DNA of 21,658 bases from an uncultured Steroidobacter sp. (GCA_946478975.1 CAMLEO010000097.1:1-21658), one strand, 5' to 3'; shown: positions 1 to 7,819, counted from the first letter of the stretch. The notes: generated by a model not told the origin, from the sequence alone. Translations and numbers: made by a program.

Positions 1-228
1 GCGGTCGCGAAACACGCCATACGTCGAATAGCCCATCAGCGCGCCCGTGTCGCTCTCCACGCCGATGATTGGATAGCCCTTCGACTCCTTGGCTTTGAAC
101 CACGCGCTCATCCAGTCCATCGTCCGTGGCGTGTATTCGTACACGGCGGTCGAGGTGCGGATCTGCTCGTTGAGGATGTCGAGAATCGCCTCACCGTGCG
201 CCGAAAGTGTGCACGAAATGAATTTCAT
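1..228 (-). CDS. GNAT-family N-acetyltransferase (phosphinothricin acetyltransferase-like), N-terminal part only
   Basis: The reading frame is open from an ATG at 228 to the window edge, giving 76 residues. The C-terminal half, with the acetyl-CoA binding loop, lies outside. The visible part resembles the phosphinothricin/methionine-sulfoximine acetyltransferase subgroup of GNAT enzymes: an opening beta strand and helix with ILDILNEQIRTSTAVYEY, then WMSAWFKAKESKGYPIIGVE and the strand GALMGYSTYGVFRDR. Family members move an acetyl group from acetyl-CoA to the amino group of small molecules, often conferring tolerance to toxic amino-acid analogues. A GGAG Shine-Dalgarno sequence lies a few bases before the ATG. 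The stop of the crcB gene is only 22 bases upstream, so the two are probably co-transcribed. The substrate cannot be decided from this fragment. Confidence 0.8.
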   Translation of the reverse strand, partial: MKFISCTLSAHGEAILDILNEQIRTSTAVYEYTPRTMDWMSAWFKAKESKGYPIIGVESDTGALMGYSTYGVFRDR

Positions 229-250
229 CACTACTCCGCTCGATAGATAT

Positions 251-631
251 TCAGGCGCTCCGCGCGCTCAGTCCGTAACCCACCCACGCGACGATCAAAC
301 CGACCGCAACGCTGACCACCGCGTTCGCGATCGCCACGCCCGCTTCGCCCCGCTTGAACAACAACAGCGTCTCCAGCCCGAACGCCGAAAACGTGGTGAA
401 GCCGCCGAGCATGCCGGTGAACAGGAACACCCGTGCTTCCGGCGAGAACACATCCTGCTTGACCGCCATGCCCGCCAGCAACCCGGCGATGAAACAACCG
501 ATCACGTTGACGACGAACGTGCCGATCGGAAACCGCCAGTTGGCCGCATGATGCAACACCCAGCCCGACAGCTTGAACCTCGTGATGGAGCCGATGGCCC
601 CACCCAGAGCAACCAGAAGAATCGATTTCAC
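251..631 (-). CDS. crcB: Fluoride ion channel CrcB/FluC
   Basis: This encodes a 126-residue integral membrane protein, the usual length for the Fluc/CrcB family, which exports fluoride passively as a dual-topology dimer. Family signatures are present in order: GGAIGSITRF near the N-terminus, GTFVVNVIGCFIAG with the conserved Asn, and GGFTTFSAFGLE with the phenylalanine/threonine track that lines the pore. Four hydrophobic segments are apparent. I chose the GTG at 631 because it gives the standard N-terminus (MKSILLVALGG) and has a GAGG about six bases upstream. The same frame is open much further upstream, but that part is antisense to the TPR gene and has no family similarity. It heads a probable two-gene unit with the downstream acetyltransferase. 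Confidence 0.93.
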   Translation of the reverse strand: MKSILLVALGGAIGSITRFKLSGWVLHHAANWRFPIGTFVVNVIGCFIAGLLAGMAVKQDVFSPEARVFLFTGMLGGFTTFSAFGLETLLLFKRGEAGVAIANAVVSVAVGLIVAWVGYGLSARSA

Positions 632-659
632 ATGCACCTCGCAGGTCCGCCAGCGGCTG

Positions 660-665
660 ATTCTA
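660..665 (-). promoter_or_regulatory. Possible -10 element (TAGAAT) for crcB
   Basis: On the minus strand TAGAAT matches the sigma-70 -10 consensus at five of six positions and lies about 30 bases before the GTG of crcB. No good -35 hexamer sits at the right spacing, so this is only a weak candidate. Confidence 0.25.
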
Positions 666-749
666 TGATGTTTCCGCAGCGGCACCAGGCGAATGTGGCA
701 GCATAGCCGCCCTCCCTCATCCGCACTGAAAGCCTGCACCGAATCGACC

Positions 750-2114
750 ATGACCTCCAACTCGATCTCGCTGTTTGCGAACGAGCTGCAAAAGCTCTCC
801 TCGCAAGTCATCCAGGCCGCCGCGGACGGCCGTGAAGCCGATGTCCGGGCTGGACTCGATCGGCTGTTCCAGATGCAGCAGGAGCAGGAAGAAGCCGCTC
901 TCTGCCTGGTCGCCATCGTGGAAGACGGGCATCTGTCGCGCGAGCTGGCGCTCGATGTGTTGGCAAAGGTGTACGCAGCCCACGCGCAAAGTGCCCGTGT
1001 CATGGGGTTGCTCGGTGAAGCGTCGGAGCAAGCACGCGACATCGACGTGCTCAACGCCCCGCCACCCGAACATCCGCTGTTCGAGCAGGTCGTCGCGACG
1101 CTCATCGATCTCGCCGCCAAGGCGCGAGGCACGGACGACGAGCCACAATTGCTTCGGGGGCTTGCGCTGACGGCGCGGCTGATGGGGCGCCAGCGGGACG
1201 AAGTGGCCGAACAGAGTTATCGACGGCTGGTCGAGCTCCAGCCGAACAGCAGCAGCGCACACTACAACCTGGGCCTGTTCTATAAAACACGCGGCCGCTT
1301 CAATGAAGGCGTGGCCGCCAACCAGGCGGCGGCCGCACTGGCCGATGAACCCAGCGAAGCCTGCCAATGGAATCTCGGCATCTGCGCCACCGGCGCGGGC
1401 GCCGGCGAAATTGCCTTGCAGGTGTGGCGACAGCTCGGGCAGAAACTGCAGCTCGCCGCTTCCGGCCTGCCTGAAGGCACGTATCCCATGGCCAAAATCC
1501 AGCTCGCCGAACGGCCGCTCGCAGAACGTAGCCCCGGGTCCGACGACCCCGGCCTCGAAGAATCCATCTGGATCGAACGGCTGAGCCCGTGCCACGGCAT
1601 CATTCGCAGCGTGCTCTACCAGGATCTCGGCGTGGACTACGGCGACGTCATTCTGTTCGACGGCGCACCCATCACCTATCACACCTACGGCGAGCAGCAG
1701 GTGCCGGTGTTTCCGCACCTGGCGACGCTGGTGAAAAACCACTATCGGTTCTTCGATTTCGCCGGTACGCAGGAAGAAAAAGGCCAGCTGCGAGACATCA
1801 GCAGCGACCTCGAAGGTGACACGGTGGTTTATTCCCACAGCGAAAACTTCGTCACGTTATGCGCAACCTGCTGGCGCGACCGTCACATCGATCACGAGCA
1901 CAACGAAAAGATCGACCAGCACGTGATCACGGGTCGGATCGCGGCGCCGCCGTCCATGGACGCAAAGGAACTCCTGCGGCAACTGGACGACGCCTTGAGC
2001 AAACGCAGCTCATGTCATCTCTACGCGCCAGCGCTGTGCGAGGCCGCCGGGCTCACAGCCCGGGCGGCCGTCGAGACGCGCCGATTCAACATGATCCGCG
2101 GCACACGCGACTGA
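750..2114 (+). CDS. TPR-repeat protein with an uncharacterised Cys/His-containing C-terminal domain
   Basis: I do not recognise a named family. From the ATG at 750 the product has 454 residues; an in-frame ATG at 693 would add 19 residues that look less natural. Residues about 1-120 form a predicted all-helical region rich in Glu, Gln and Ala. Residues about 120-240 hold two or three tetratricopeptide-like helix pairs (for example SYRRLVELQPNSSSAHYNLG followed by FYKTRGRFNEGVAANQAAA), a protein-protein interaction scaffold. Residues about 270-454 form a separate mixed alpha/beta domain. It contains a CxxC pair (C371, C374) followed by W375 and by H379, H382 and H384, which could bind a metal. 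No signal peptide or membrane segment is visible, so a cytoplasmic location is likely. It is divergent from crcB and convergent with the GH43 pseudogene, whose end is 6 bases away. Confidence 0.75.
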   Translation: MTSNSISLFANELQKLSSQVIQAAADGREADVRAGLDRLFQMQQEQEEAALCLVAIVEDGHLSRELALDVLAKVYAAHAQSARVMGLLGEASEQARDIDVLNAPPPEHPLFEQVVATLIDLAAKARGTDDEPQLLRGLALTARLMGRQRDEVAEQSYRRLVELQPNSSSAHYNLGLFYKTRGRFNEGVAANQAAAALADEPSEACQWNLGICATGAGAGEIALQVWRQLGQKLQLAASGLPEGTYPMAKIQLAERPLAERSPGSDDPGLEESIWIERLSPCHGIIRSVLYQDLGVDYGDVILFDGAPITYHTYGEQQVPVFPHLATLVKNHYRFFDFAGTQEEKGQLRDISSDLEGDTVVYSHSENFVTLCATCWRDRHIDHEHNEKIDQHVITGRIAAPPSMDAKELLRQLDDALSKRSSCHLYAPALCEAAGLTARAAVETRRFNMIRGTRD

Positions 2115-2120
2115 TGTGCT

Positions 2121-3791
2121 CTAGGGCTTGATCAGGATCGACCGTTCCTCGATCACCCCAAAATCATCGGTGACGCGCAACGTGTAACGCCCGGCGGGAA
2201 TGTTGTCTGTGCTCAGGCGATGCGAATCGCCGGTGAACATTCCTTCCGCCCACAGCAACCCGCTCTTGTCGACGACAGTGACTCTCGCGACGCCGGCGGC
2301 AGGTTTGGAGAGCGCGACGCTGAGATCGTGCATCGGCGGGCTCAGGAGAACTTGCAGTGACGTCGTCGTTTGTTCCCATGTGCTGGCCGCAGACGACAAG
2401 CTCGTGGACGAGCTGACGAACTCGAACGCCCACTGCTGATTGAAGCTCACGTTGTCGTACCAGAACTGCATGACGGCGCCGTCAGCCGTCTGGCCGCCGG
2501 TGTCCACGGCCTTGCCGTTGGTGCGATTGACGAGCTTGTAGTAGGAGTCGACGGCCACCAGCGTCCACTGCTGATTGAAACTCGGACTGTCGCTCCACTG
2601 CCCGACGTTCGAGCCGTCTGCTGTTTGATTCACGCTATCCAGATATTTACCGCCGGCCACCGCACGCAGCCTGGAATAACCGCCGGAGGTTGTGAGCACC
2701 CAACGTTGATTGTTACTGCTGCTGGACGCCCACTGCGCGACAGTCGCGCCGTCGGCGGTGGCACCGAGATTATCGAGATATTTTCCGGTCGCGCGATTGC
2801 GCAGGCGATAGGTGCCGTTCGCGAGTGTCCCACCCTGCGATGGCAGATTCACGCCGGCAGCCACCGGCCAGCCATTGCTGAAGCTCATGGTTGTGACTCT
2901 GAGCTTGGGCGCGCCGTTGTCGTTGCCGTCGTAGAAGTGATAAGTGAGCTTGCCTTCGCCGTAGCCGACGTGACCCGGCCCGATATAGCGGCCGTCGCGA
3001 TTGGGCAGAAAGATGCTGCCTCCGCCGTTCAAAACATTCGCGCCGCTCTTGTCGAGATATGGCCCGGTCACACTCGTGGAGCGGGCGACGACGGTGTAGT
3101 ACGTGCTGTTCACCCCGTTGCAGCACAGGCCGCGCTGGAAGAACAAATAGTAATAACTGCCGTTCTTGTGCAGATACGGCCCTTCGACCTGCCCGGGCAC
3201 CAGATCTCAGCGGCTGGAATTGAGCGGCTTGCCGTTCGATGGATTGAGCTGCAGCAGATCGATGCCGCTCTGCCAGTTGCCCCAGGTCAGCCAGTGATTG
3301 CTGCCGTCGACCAGCGGCGCCGGATCAATTGCGTTGTTTCCCGCGACGACCAGGCCTTGATCGGTCCACGGCCCGGCGAGATTGGTCGCAGTCGCGAGCC
3401 CGATCGCCGCCGGCGCGCCCTGTCCTGCGCACGAGTAATAGAGACGATATTGGCCGTTGACGTTGATGACGTCCGGTGCCCAGAAATTGCCGCCAAAGCC
3501 GGTGACGTAGTTGTTGATCCAGCTCGGCCAGGTGCCGGCCCGAAACACCGTCGGCTCGACGCGCCAGTTGGTGAAGTTCGCGTTGTCGGAGGACATCGCG
3601 AAGATGCCGTCGCCGGTGGTGAAGATCCAGTAACGCCCATCGACGTTACGAATCATCCGCGAGGGATCGTGACTCGGCGCGACTTGGGCCTGTGCCGCGT
3701 GCCCCAGCAGCAACGATGCGACGACCAGGCACAATGTCAGCCAGATCAGGCGCGGAAAATATATCCGACCATGCAGCAACGTTTCCTTCAT
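2121..3791 (-). pseudogene. Secreted GH43 arabinan endo-1,5-alpha-L-arabinosidase-like gene with ricin-type lectin domain, split by an in-frame TGA
   Basis: The ATG at 3791 is preceded by AGGAGA. Residues 1-35 are a signal peptide ending AAQA. The mature part starts a GH43 five-bladed propeller: HDPS supplies the catalytic base Asp42, and AIDPAPLVDGSN carries the pKa-modulating Asp. A TGA at 3209-3207 then ends the frame after 194 residues. The same frame continues with no further stop or shift for 359 codons: QVEGPYLHKNGSYYYLF has the catalytic acid Glu (codon at 3185), LCCNGVNSTY and SVTGPYL are arabinanase motifs, and IGPGH carries the usual propeller His. A ricin B-type lectin trefoil follows, with three repeats each ending in a Q-x-W pattern (NQRWVL, NQQWTL, NQQWAF), and then a tail of about 75 residues ending NIPAGRYTLRVTDDFG plus a basic end. 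Neither half alone has a complete active site. The product would have cut plant arabinan outside the cytoplasm. Without the TGA it would be a normal full-length enzyme of about 555 residues. A GTG at 3200 could start the second half, but no clear ribosome site precedes it. Confidence 0.85.
3207..3209 (-). other. In-frame TGA codon interrupting the GH43 gene
   Basis: On the minus strand the codons read AGC CGC TGA GAT CTG GTG CCC. Frame and homology continue directly on both sides. A C-to-T change of an Arg CGA codon would be enough to create it. The base after TGA is G. Confidence 0.85.
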
Positions 3792-3836
3792 TGGAATCTC
3801 CTCGCAAGTCTTCCGTGAGCGAGTGCCGAGAGGTTT

Positions 3837-3865
3837 ATATTGTCGGACAATTAAAACTTTGGCAA
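3837..3865 (-). promoter_or_regulatory. Predicted sigma-70 promoter of the GH43 gene
   Basis: Read on the minus strand, TTGCCA (3865-3860) and CAATAT (3842-3837) are separated by 17 bases. Each hexamer is close to the TTGACA/TATAAT consensus, and the spacing is ideal. The -10 lies about 46 bases before the ATG at 3791. The promoter sits just downstream of the stop codon of the preceding gene at 3874, so the GH43 gene probably has its own control. Confidence 0.55.
3839..3851. promoter_or_regulatory. 13-base palindrome overlapping the GH43 promoter, candidate GntR/FadR-type operator
   Basis: ATTGTCGGACAAT is a perfect inverted repeat around a single central base. Its core fits the T-N-G-T-N3-A-C-N-A form described for operators of the FadR branch of GntR regulators. 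It covers part of the -10 and spacer of the predicted promoter, where a bound repressor would block transcription. No GntR gene is visible in the window. Confidence 0.45.
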
Positions 3866-3873
3866 GCGGCGCT

Positions 3874-6699
3874 TTACCAGGCGAATTCGGCGTGTGCGGC
3901 GAGCACGTCGAAATCCTCCTTGGCGCGGTAACGGCTGGCTGCCAGTCCCGCTGACCAATGCGGATGGAAGGTCCATACGAAATCGACGCCGAACAGCGCA
4001 TCCGTGCCTTCGGGCGAGGCACGCAGGCGCTGGTCGCCGTAGTACGAGCGTTGTTTGTTTTCCCAATGCCACGCGCCAGCGCGTGCCGCCACGGCGAATG
4101 CATCGGTGAAGGAATATCGATAGCTCACGCTCGCTTCGAAACCGGACGGCGCGATTGGCAGCGACGCGACCAAGGCGCGCGCATACGCTTCCGCTTCTCC
4201 AGCCGGCACGCTCGCACGCGCAGACGTGGATACATCGCCCAAGTCGGTGTAGCCCGCTTCCACTGCCCAACTCGGCCGGAATCGGTAGCCGGCAAACAGC
4301 CGATAAGCATCGCGGTCGACATCGCCAATGTTGATTGCATCCGCGGTGAACCCGCGCCGCTGCAAGTCCGCCGCAACGTCGCCTCTGCCCTGCTCGCCCT
4401 TCGCTCGACCGAAGGCCCCGCCGACATACCATCGCAGCTCCTCCGCGTCGGCACGGCCCAGCATCAGCAGACAAATCAGCATTGGAAACAAACGACGTGC
4501 GATGGCACCGATGAAACCTACGAGCAACATCGGCCAGCCCAAGGCGCCGGCCCCTCCTTCGGATTTCGCGACTACCTCGACGTTCTCACTCATCGGTGTA
4601 AACGCCGCGGTGACCGTGCAGTCGGCCGTGACAGCGACGGTCGAATACGTCGTGCCCGACAGCGTGCCACCGCATCCCGAAACATTGCTCACTGCGTAAC
4701 CGTCGTCGGGCACGATATAAAACGAAGCCGTGTCGCCGCTCACCACGCTCTGCGACGTGGCGGGGCTGATCGAACCGCCGGGAGCGGCGCTAGGCGTCAC
4801 AGTGAACCGCGGACGAACATCTGCGGTGCTCGCCAGAGCAAATGTCGCGGTGACGGTGCAATTGGCAACGATGGCACCCGTAGTAAACGTCGTACCCGCC
4901 AGCGTGCCGCCGCATCCAGAAACACTGCTCACGCGGTAACCCTGGTCGGGCGTGATGGCGAAGGCTCTGGTGTCGCCGCTCGCCACTGTTTGTGGCGTGC
5001 CTGGATTGATTGAACCGCCGGCGGAGGCACTCGGCGTAACAGTAAACAACTGGCGAACGTTTACTGTGACGCTGTTTGATGTGGACGGCGCGTTACCAGA
5101 ATCGCCGCTGTATGCGGCAGCGTACTGCTTCGTACCCGCCGCCACTCCAGTGAGCGAGCAGATCGCTGTCGTACCTGAGAGCGGCACTGCCGTACAGTTG
5201 GCGATGGCGCCGCCATTCTCGGTGAAGTCCACCGTGCCCGTGACCGAGGCGCCGGTCACTTGCGCAGTGAGTGTGAGATTGTCGCCGACGACCAGTTCGG
5301 GAGCGGACGCATCGAGCTGAACCGTCGACTGCGGACGCGGAGGCGTTCCTACTCCGCTCAAAGAAAGTTGCCGGGCAGAGCCGCCCAGATTCATCGAGAG
5401 CACGCCTGACGCCGCACCGGTCGACGTCGGACTGAATGTGACAGTCACGGTGCAACTGCTGCCCGCAGCAATGGTGCCGCCACAATTATCGCTCTGGGAG
5501 AAATCGCCCGAGGTCGACAGCGAGTTCAGCGCGATCGGGCTGCCGGACACATTCGTCAGCGTTACCGGCAGATTTGAGTGCGCGCCGACTTCGGTCGCCG
5601 CGAAATTCAACAATGACGGCGAGACAGTGATGTCGTAACCCACCAGCGCACGCTCGTACGTGCTCAGATAGATCTGGTTGGCCTTCTCGTACAAAAACAG
5701 AATGTCGCCGTTGATAGTGTTGATGGCGGCGTTGGCGCGCGTGGCGCTGGTCACGACCGTGGTCGCCGCACCGAAGGTGGCGGCCAGATCGTTGCTGTGC
5801 TCGAACTTCAGATTGTTGGTGCCCGCTTCCAGATAGCCGGAAACGACATTGCCGAACACGTCGGCGGACAGCGAACGGGTGTTGCTGCCGGCAGTGGCCG
5901 CGACGGTGGCGGTGAAGTACGTGGGAGAATTGGCGACTTCGATGCGTTCGAGATTCGTGCTCGAACCCGCCAGGAATAAATATCGCGTGCCGCCGGTAAC
6001 CGACAGCGCGCCGACCGAGTAGAACACGGACTTGCCGGTAGCCGTCGGGCCTGCGAACGTCTGGGCGAAATCCGTGCTCACATAAAAGTACACGCTGGGA
6101 TTGTCGACCACGACCAGCACGTCGCGCGTCAACGGATCGACGAAGATGTCGGCGTAGGCGTAGCTGCTGCCGGTCGACGTCGCTGCGAAAGTCGCACCGT
6201 CGTCATCGCTGTGATAAACAGTGTTGCCGGCGCGCGGGATGATATAGACGCGATCGCCATCCAGCGCCATGTGTGCGGTCGTGCCGCTGCCGACCGTGAC
6301 CGGCGTTGCGTATGTCGCACCTCCGTCATGGCTGACCGTATGCAAGATGCTGCCGGCCGCGGCCCAGGCGACGTGCAGATCGCCATCGCCGGCAATCGCG
6401 ATCTCGCCTTCGGCGTTGGTGGCGGTGACCTGGACGCTGGCACTGAAGGTCTGGCCGCGGTCGGTGCTCCTGGCAATGCGAATGCCGTTGGTCGGGCTGC
6501 GAAACAGCGCGTAAATCGTGCCATCCGGAGCGACAGCCAGTTTGCGACTGGTGTTGGATGCATTCAGCGAGTTGTCCGTGCCGATATCGCTGACAGGTAC
6601 GTCGAGATACAGCGGCACCGGAGTGAGCGCGGCTTGGGCACTGACGAACGCGAACATCAGGCCGGCGCCCGCGAGCTTTCGAAACAGGGAGTTCAGCAT
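3874..6699 (-). CDS. Composite surface protein: BNR/sialidase-like region, choice-of-anchor-D and Ig-like domains, duplicated repeat, sorting-like tail, outer-membrane beta-barrel
   Basis: The ATG at 6699 opens a 941-residue frame with a good signal peptide (residues 1-23, cleavage after SAQA); the frame is open 75 codons further upstream but that part is not protein-like. Residues about 30-350 hold BNR/Asp-box-like repeats (STDRGQTFSA, SHDGGATYAT, SDDDGATFAA, STDFAQTFAG) typical of sialidase-like propellers. Residues about 354-455 are a choice-of-anchor-D (ASPM/SPD-2/Hydin-like) domain. Residues about 460-545 are a bacterial Ig-like domain. Two copies of a 69-residue module with GYxVSxVSGCGGTLxGTT lie at 552-621 and 632-700. 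Residues about 712-738 form a Gly-rich stretch, a hydrophobic segment and an Arg pair, like a GlyGly-CTERM sorting signal. From Met740 a second signal-peptide-like segment (LICLLMLGRADA) leads into an OmpA-like barrel of about 185 residues ending in an aromatic residue (EFAW). The order suggests two ancestral genes joined in frame. No clear ribosome site precedes 6699 or the internal ATG at 4482. The function is probably adhesion or surface glycan binding, by inference only. Confidence 0.7.
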   Translation of the reverse strand: MLNSLFRKLAGAGLMFAFVSAQAALTPVPLYLDVPVSDIGTDNSLNASNTSRKLAVAPDGTIYALFRSPTNGIRIARSTDRGQTFSASVQVTATNAEGEIAIAGDGDLHVAWAAAGSILHTVSHDGGATYATPVTVGSGTTAHMALDGDRVYIIPRAGNTVYHSDDDGATFAATSTGSSYAYADIFVDPLTRDVLVVVDNPSVYFYVSTDFAQTFAGPTATGKSVFYSVGALSVTGGTRYLFLAGSSTNLERIEVANSPTYFTATVAATAGSNTRSLSADVFGNVVSGYLEAGTNNLKFEHSNDLAATFGAATTVVTSATRANAAINTINGDILFLYEKANQIYLSTYERALVGYDITVSPSLLNFAATEVGAHSNLPVTLTNVSGSPIALNSLSTSGDFSQSDNCGGTIAAGSSCTVTVTFSPTSTGAASGVLSMNLGGSARQLSLSGVGTPPRPQSTVQLDASAPELVVGDNLTLTAQVTGASVTGTVDFTENGGAIANCTAVPLSGTTAICSLTGVAAGTKQYAAAYSGDSGNAPSTSNSVTVNVRQLFTVTPSASAGGSINPGTPQTVASGDTRAFAITPDQGYRVSSVSGCGGTLAGTTFTTGAIVANCTVTATFALASTADVRPRFTVTPSAAPGGSISPATSQSVVSGDTASFYIVPDDGYAVSNVSGCGGTLSGTTYSTVAVTADCTVTAAFTPMSENVEVVAKSEGGAGALGWPMLLVGFIGAIARRLFPMLICLLMLGRADAEELRWYVGGAFGRAKGEQGRGDVAADLQRRGFTADAINIGDVDRDAYRLFAGYRFRPSWAVEAGYTDLGDVSTSARASVPAGEAEAYARALVASLPIAPSGFEASVSYRYSFTDAFAVAARAGAWHWENKQRSYYGDQRLRASPEGTDALFGVDFVWTFHPHWSAGLAASRYRAKEDFDVLAAHAEFAW
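4600..4805 (-). repeat. Second copy of a tandem 69-codon module in the composite surface protein
   Basis: The protein copy opens FTVTPSAAPGGSISP and contains DDGYAVSNVSGCGGTLSGTT, followed by TADCTVTAAF. It matches the copy at 4840-5046 over its whole length, with an offset of about 240 bases. The two conserved Cys of each copy could form a disulfide outside the cytoplasm. Confidence 0.75.
4840..5046 (-). repeat. First copy of the tandem 69-codon module
   Basis: The protein copy opens FTVTPSASAGGSINP and contains DQGYRVSSVSGCGGTLAGTT, followed by VANCTVTATF. The DNA has diverged from the second copy at many third positions, which points to an old duplication kept by selection. Confidence 0.75.
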
Positions 6700-6831
6700 G
6701 GCGAGTGATTGATGCGGAAAATGGCGCACACGTTCTACCGCCACGCAAATGCGCAGGTAAGCAGATGAAAACGCAGTGACCGCCTGGGAATATACGAAGT
6801 CACTTACTGCAAAATACGAGTAGGAAACAAA

Positions 6832-7818
6832 ATGTCCCGAACCGCCCCCCAAACAGAATGGGCCATCGTCGGCGTTGGTGCCATCGGCTCCATCCTGGCG
6901 GCCCACCTCGCTCGCAACGGTCATGCTGTGACAGTGCTGGCTCGCGGCCGACGCGCGCAGCAGATCGAAGCAGAAGGGCTTCGGATCAAAGGCCTGACTG
7001 AAATAACTACTCGGGTGCGCGTGATCACGGAAGCTTCACAACTGGGCGAGGCGGCCACGCTCATCATTGCGACCAAGACGCCCGGATCGGAGCAACTGTT
7101 GCAACAGTTGCGGCATGTGAAGGTCGAAGCGGCGCTGTCGATTCAAAACGGCGTGCTCAAGGACGAACTGCTGGCGCAAACGTTTGGAGCCGACCGCACA
7201 TTGGGCGCGCTCGCGGACACGAGCGGCGAGCTGCTCGCGTCCGGCGAGGTGCTGTTCACACGCAACGTGAATTTGTTTCTAGGCGAGCTGAACGGCGCGA
7301 TGACCGAGCGCGGCCAGCGGATTGCAAAGACGATCGACGATGCGGGCGTGCGCGCCAGCCTCGTGCCGGACATCGTCTCCCGCGAGTGGAGCAAGTTTGT
7401 TTGCTGGCTCGGGTTCTTCAGCCTGTCGCTGACGACGCGCGTGGTGACGTGGCGTTATTTGTCCGATCCCGATGCGGCGCTGCTGGTCGTTCGGCTGGTG
7501 CGCGAGATCGCCGCGCTGGCCAAGGCGCAGAACATCCCCCTCACCGAAGATCGCGGGCTGCTGCCGATCTTCACCGTACTCAACGGTTCGGATGAAGAAG
7601 CCGTCGCCGCGGTTCACAAAGTCGGCGCGCAGTATCGAGCCAATGCACCGGAGCATCGCATGTCCTGCCTTCAGGATCTGCTCGCCGGCCGGCCGCTGGA
7701 AATTGAAGAAACATTCGGCCACGCCCTGCGCAAAGCCCGGGAGCTGCGCGTGCCCACTCCCCTGCTCGATTCGTTCTATCACGCCGTCCGCGCCATCGAC
7801 CGCACGCGCGAACGCTAG
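6832..7818 (+). CDS. Ketopantoate reductase (ApbA/PanE) family protein
   Basis: The 328-residue product has the length and layout of 2-dehydropantoate 2-reductases, which reduce ketopantoate to pantoate with NADPH in coenzyme A synthesis. The N-terminal Rossmann fold carries GVGAIG at residues 14-19. The C-terminal helical domain has the expected catalytic Lys in REWSKF (K188). The Asn normally four residues after that Lys, which helps bind substrate, is Trp (W192), so this may be a paralogue acting on another 2-oxo acid. I therefore give no gene symbol. AGGA lies about seven bases before the ATG at 6832. The stop is one base from the stop of the convergent FAD oxidase. Confidence 0.85.
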   Translation: MSRTAPQTEWAIVGVGAIGSILAAHLARNGHAVTVLARGRRAQQIEAEGLRIKGLTEITTRVRVITEASQLGEAATLIIATKTPGSEQLLQQLRHVKVEAALSIQNGVLKDELLAQTFGADRTLGALADTSGELLASGEVLFTRNVNLFLGELNGAMTERGQRIAKTIDDAGVRASLVPDIVSREWSKFVCWLGFFSLSLTTRVVTWRYLSDPDAALLVVRLVREIAALAKAQNIPLTEDRGLLPIFTVLNGSDEEAVAAVHKVGAQYRANAPEHRMSCLQDLLAGRPLEIEETFGHALRKARELRVPTPLLDSFYHAVRAIDRTRER

Positions 7819-7819
7819 C

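Noticed and set aside
632..749. Fluoride riboswitch upstream of crcB
   Set aside because: The leader has a GGATGAGG-like stretch, but I could not find the paired segments and pseudoknot layout of the crcB RNA motif.
632..1132. Long upstream extension of the crcB reading frame
   Set aside because: It is antisense to the TPR gene and shows no similarity to the channel family; the GTG at 631 gives the normal protein length.
3207..3209. TGA as selenocysteine
   Set aside because: It sits in a linker between conserved GH43 motifs where no Cys is expected, and no SECIS-like hairpin is evident just downstream.
2370..3818. 482-codon plus-strand open frame across the GH43 region
   Set aside because: It is the antisense of a recognisable signal peptide, glycosidase and lectin; its translation shows no domain.
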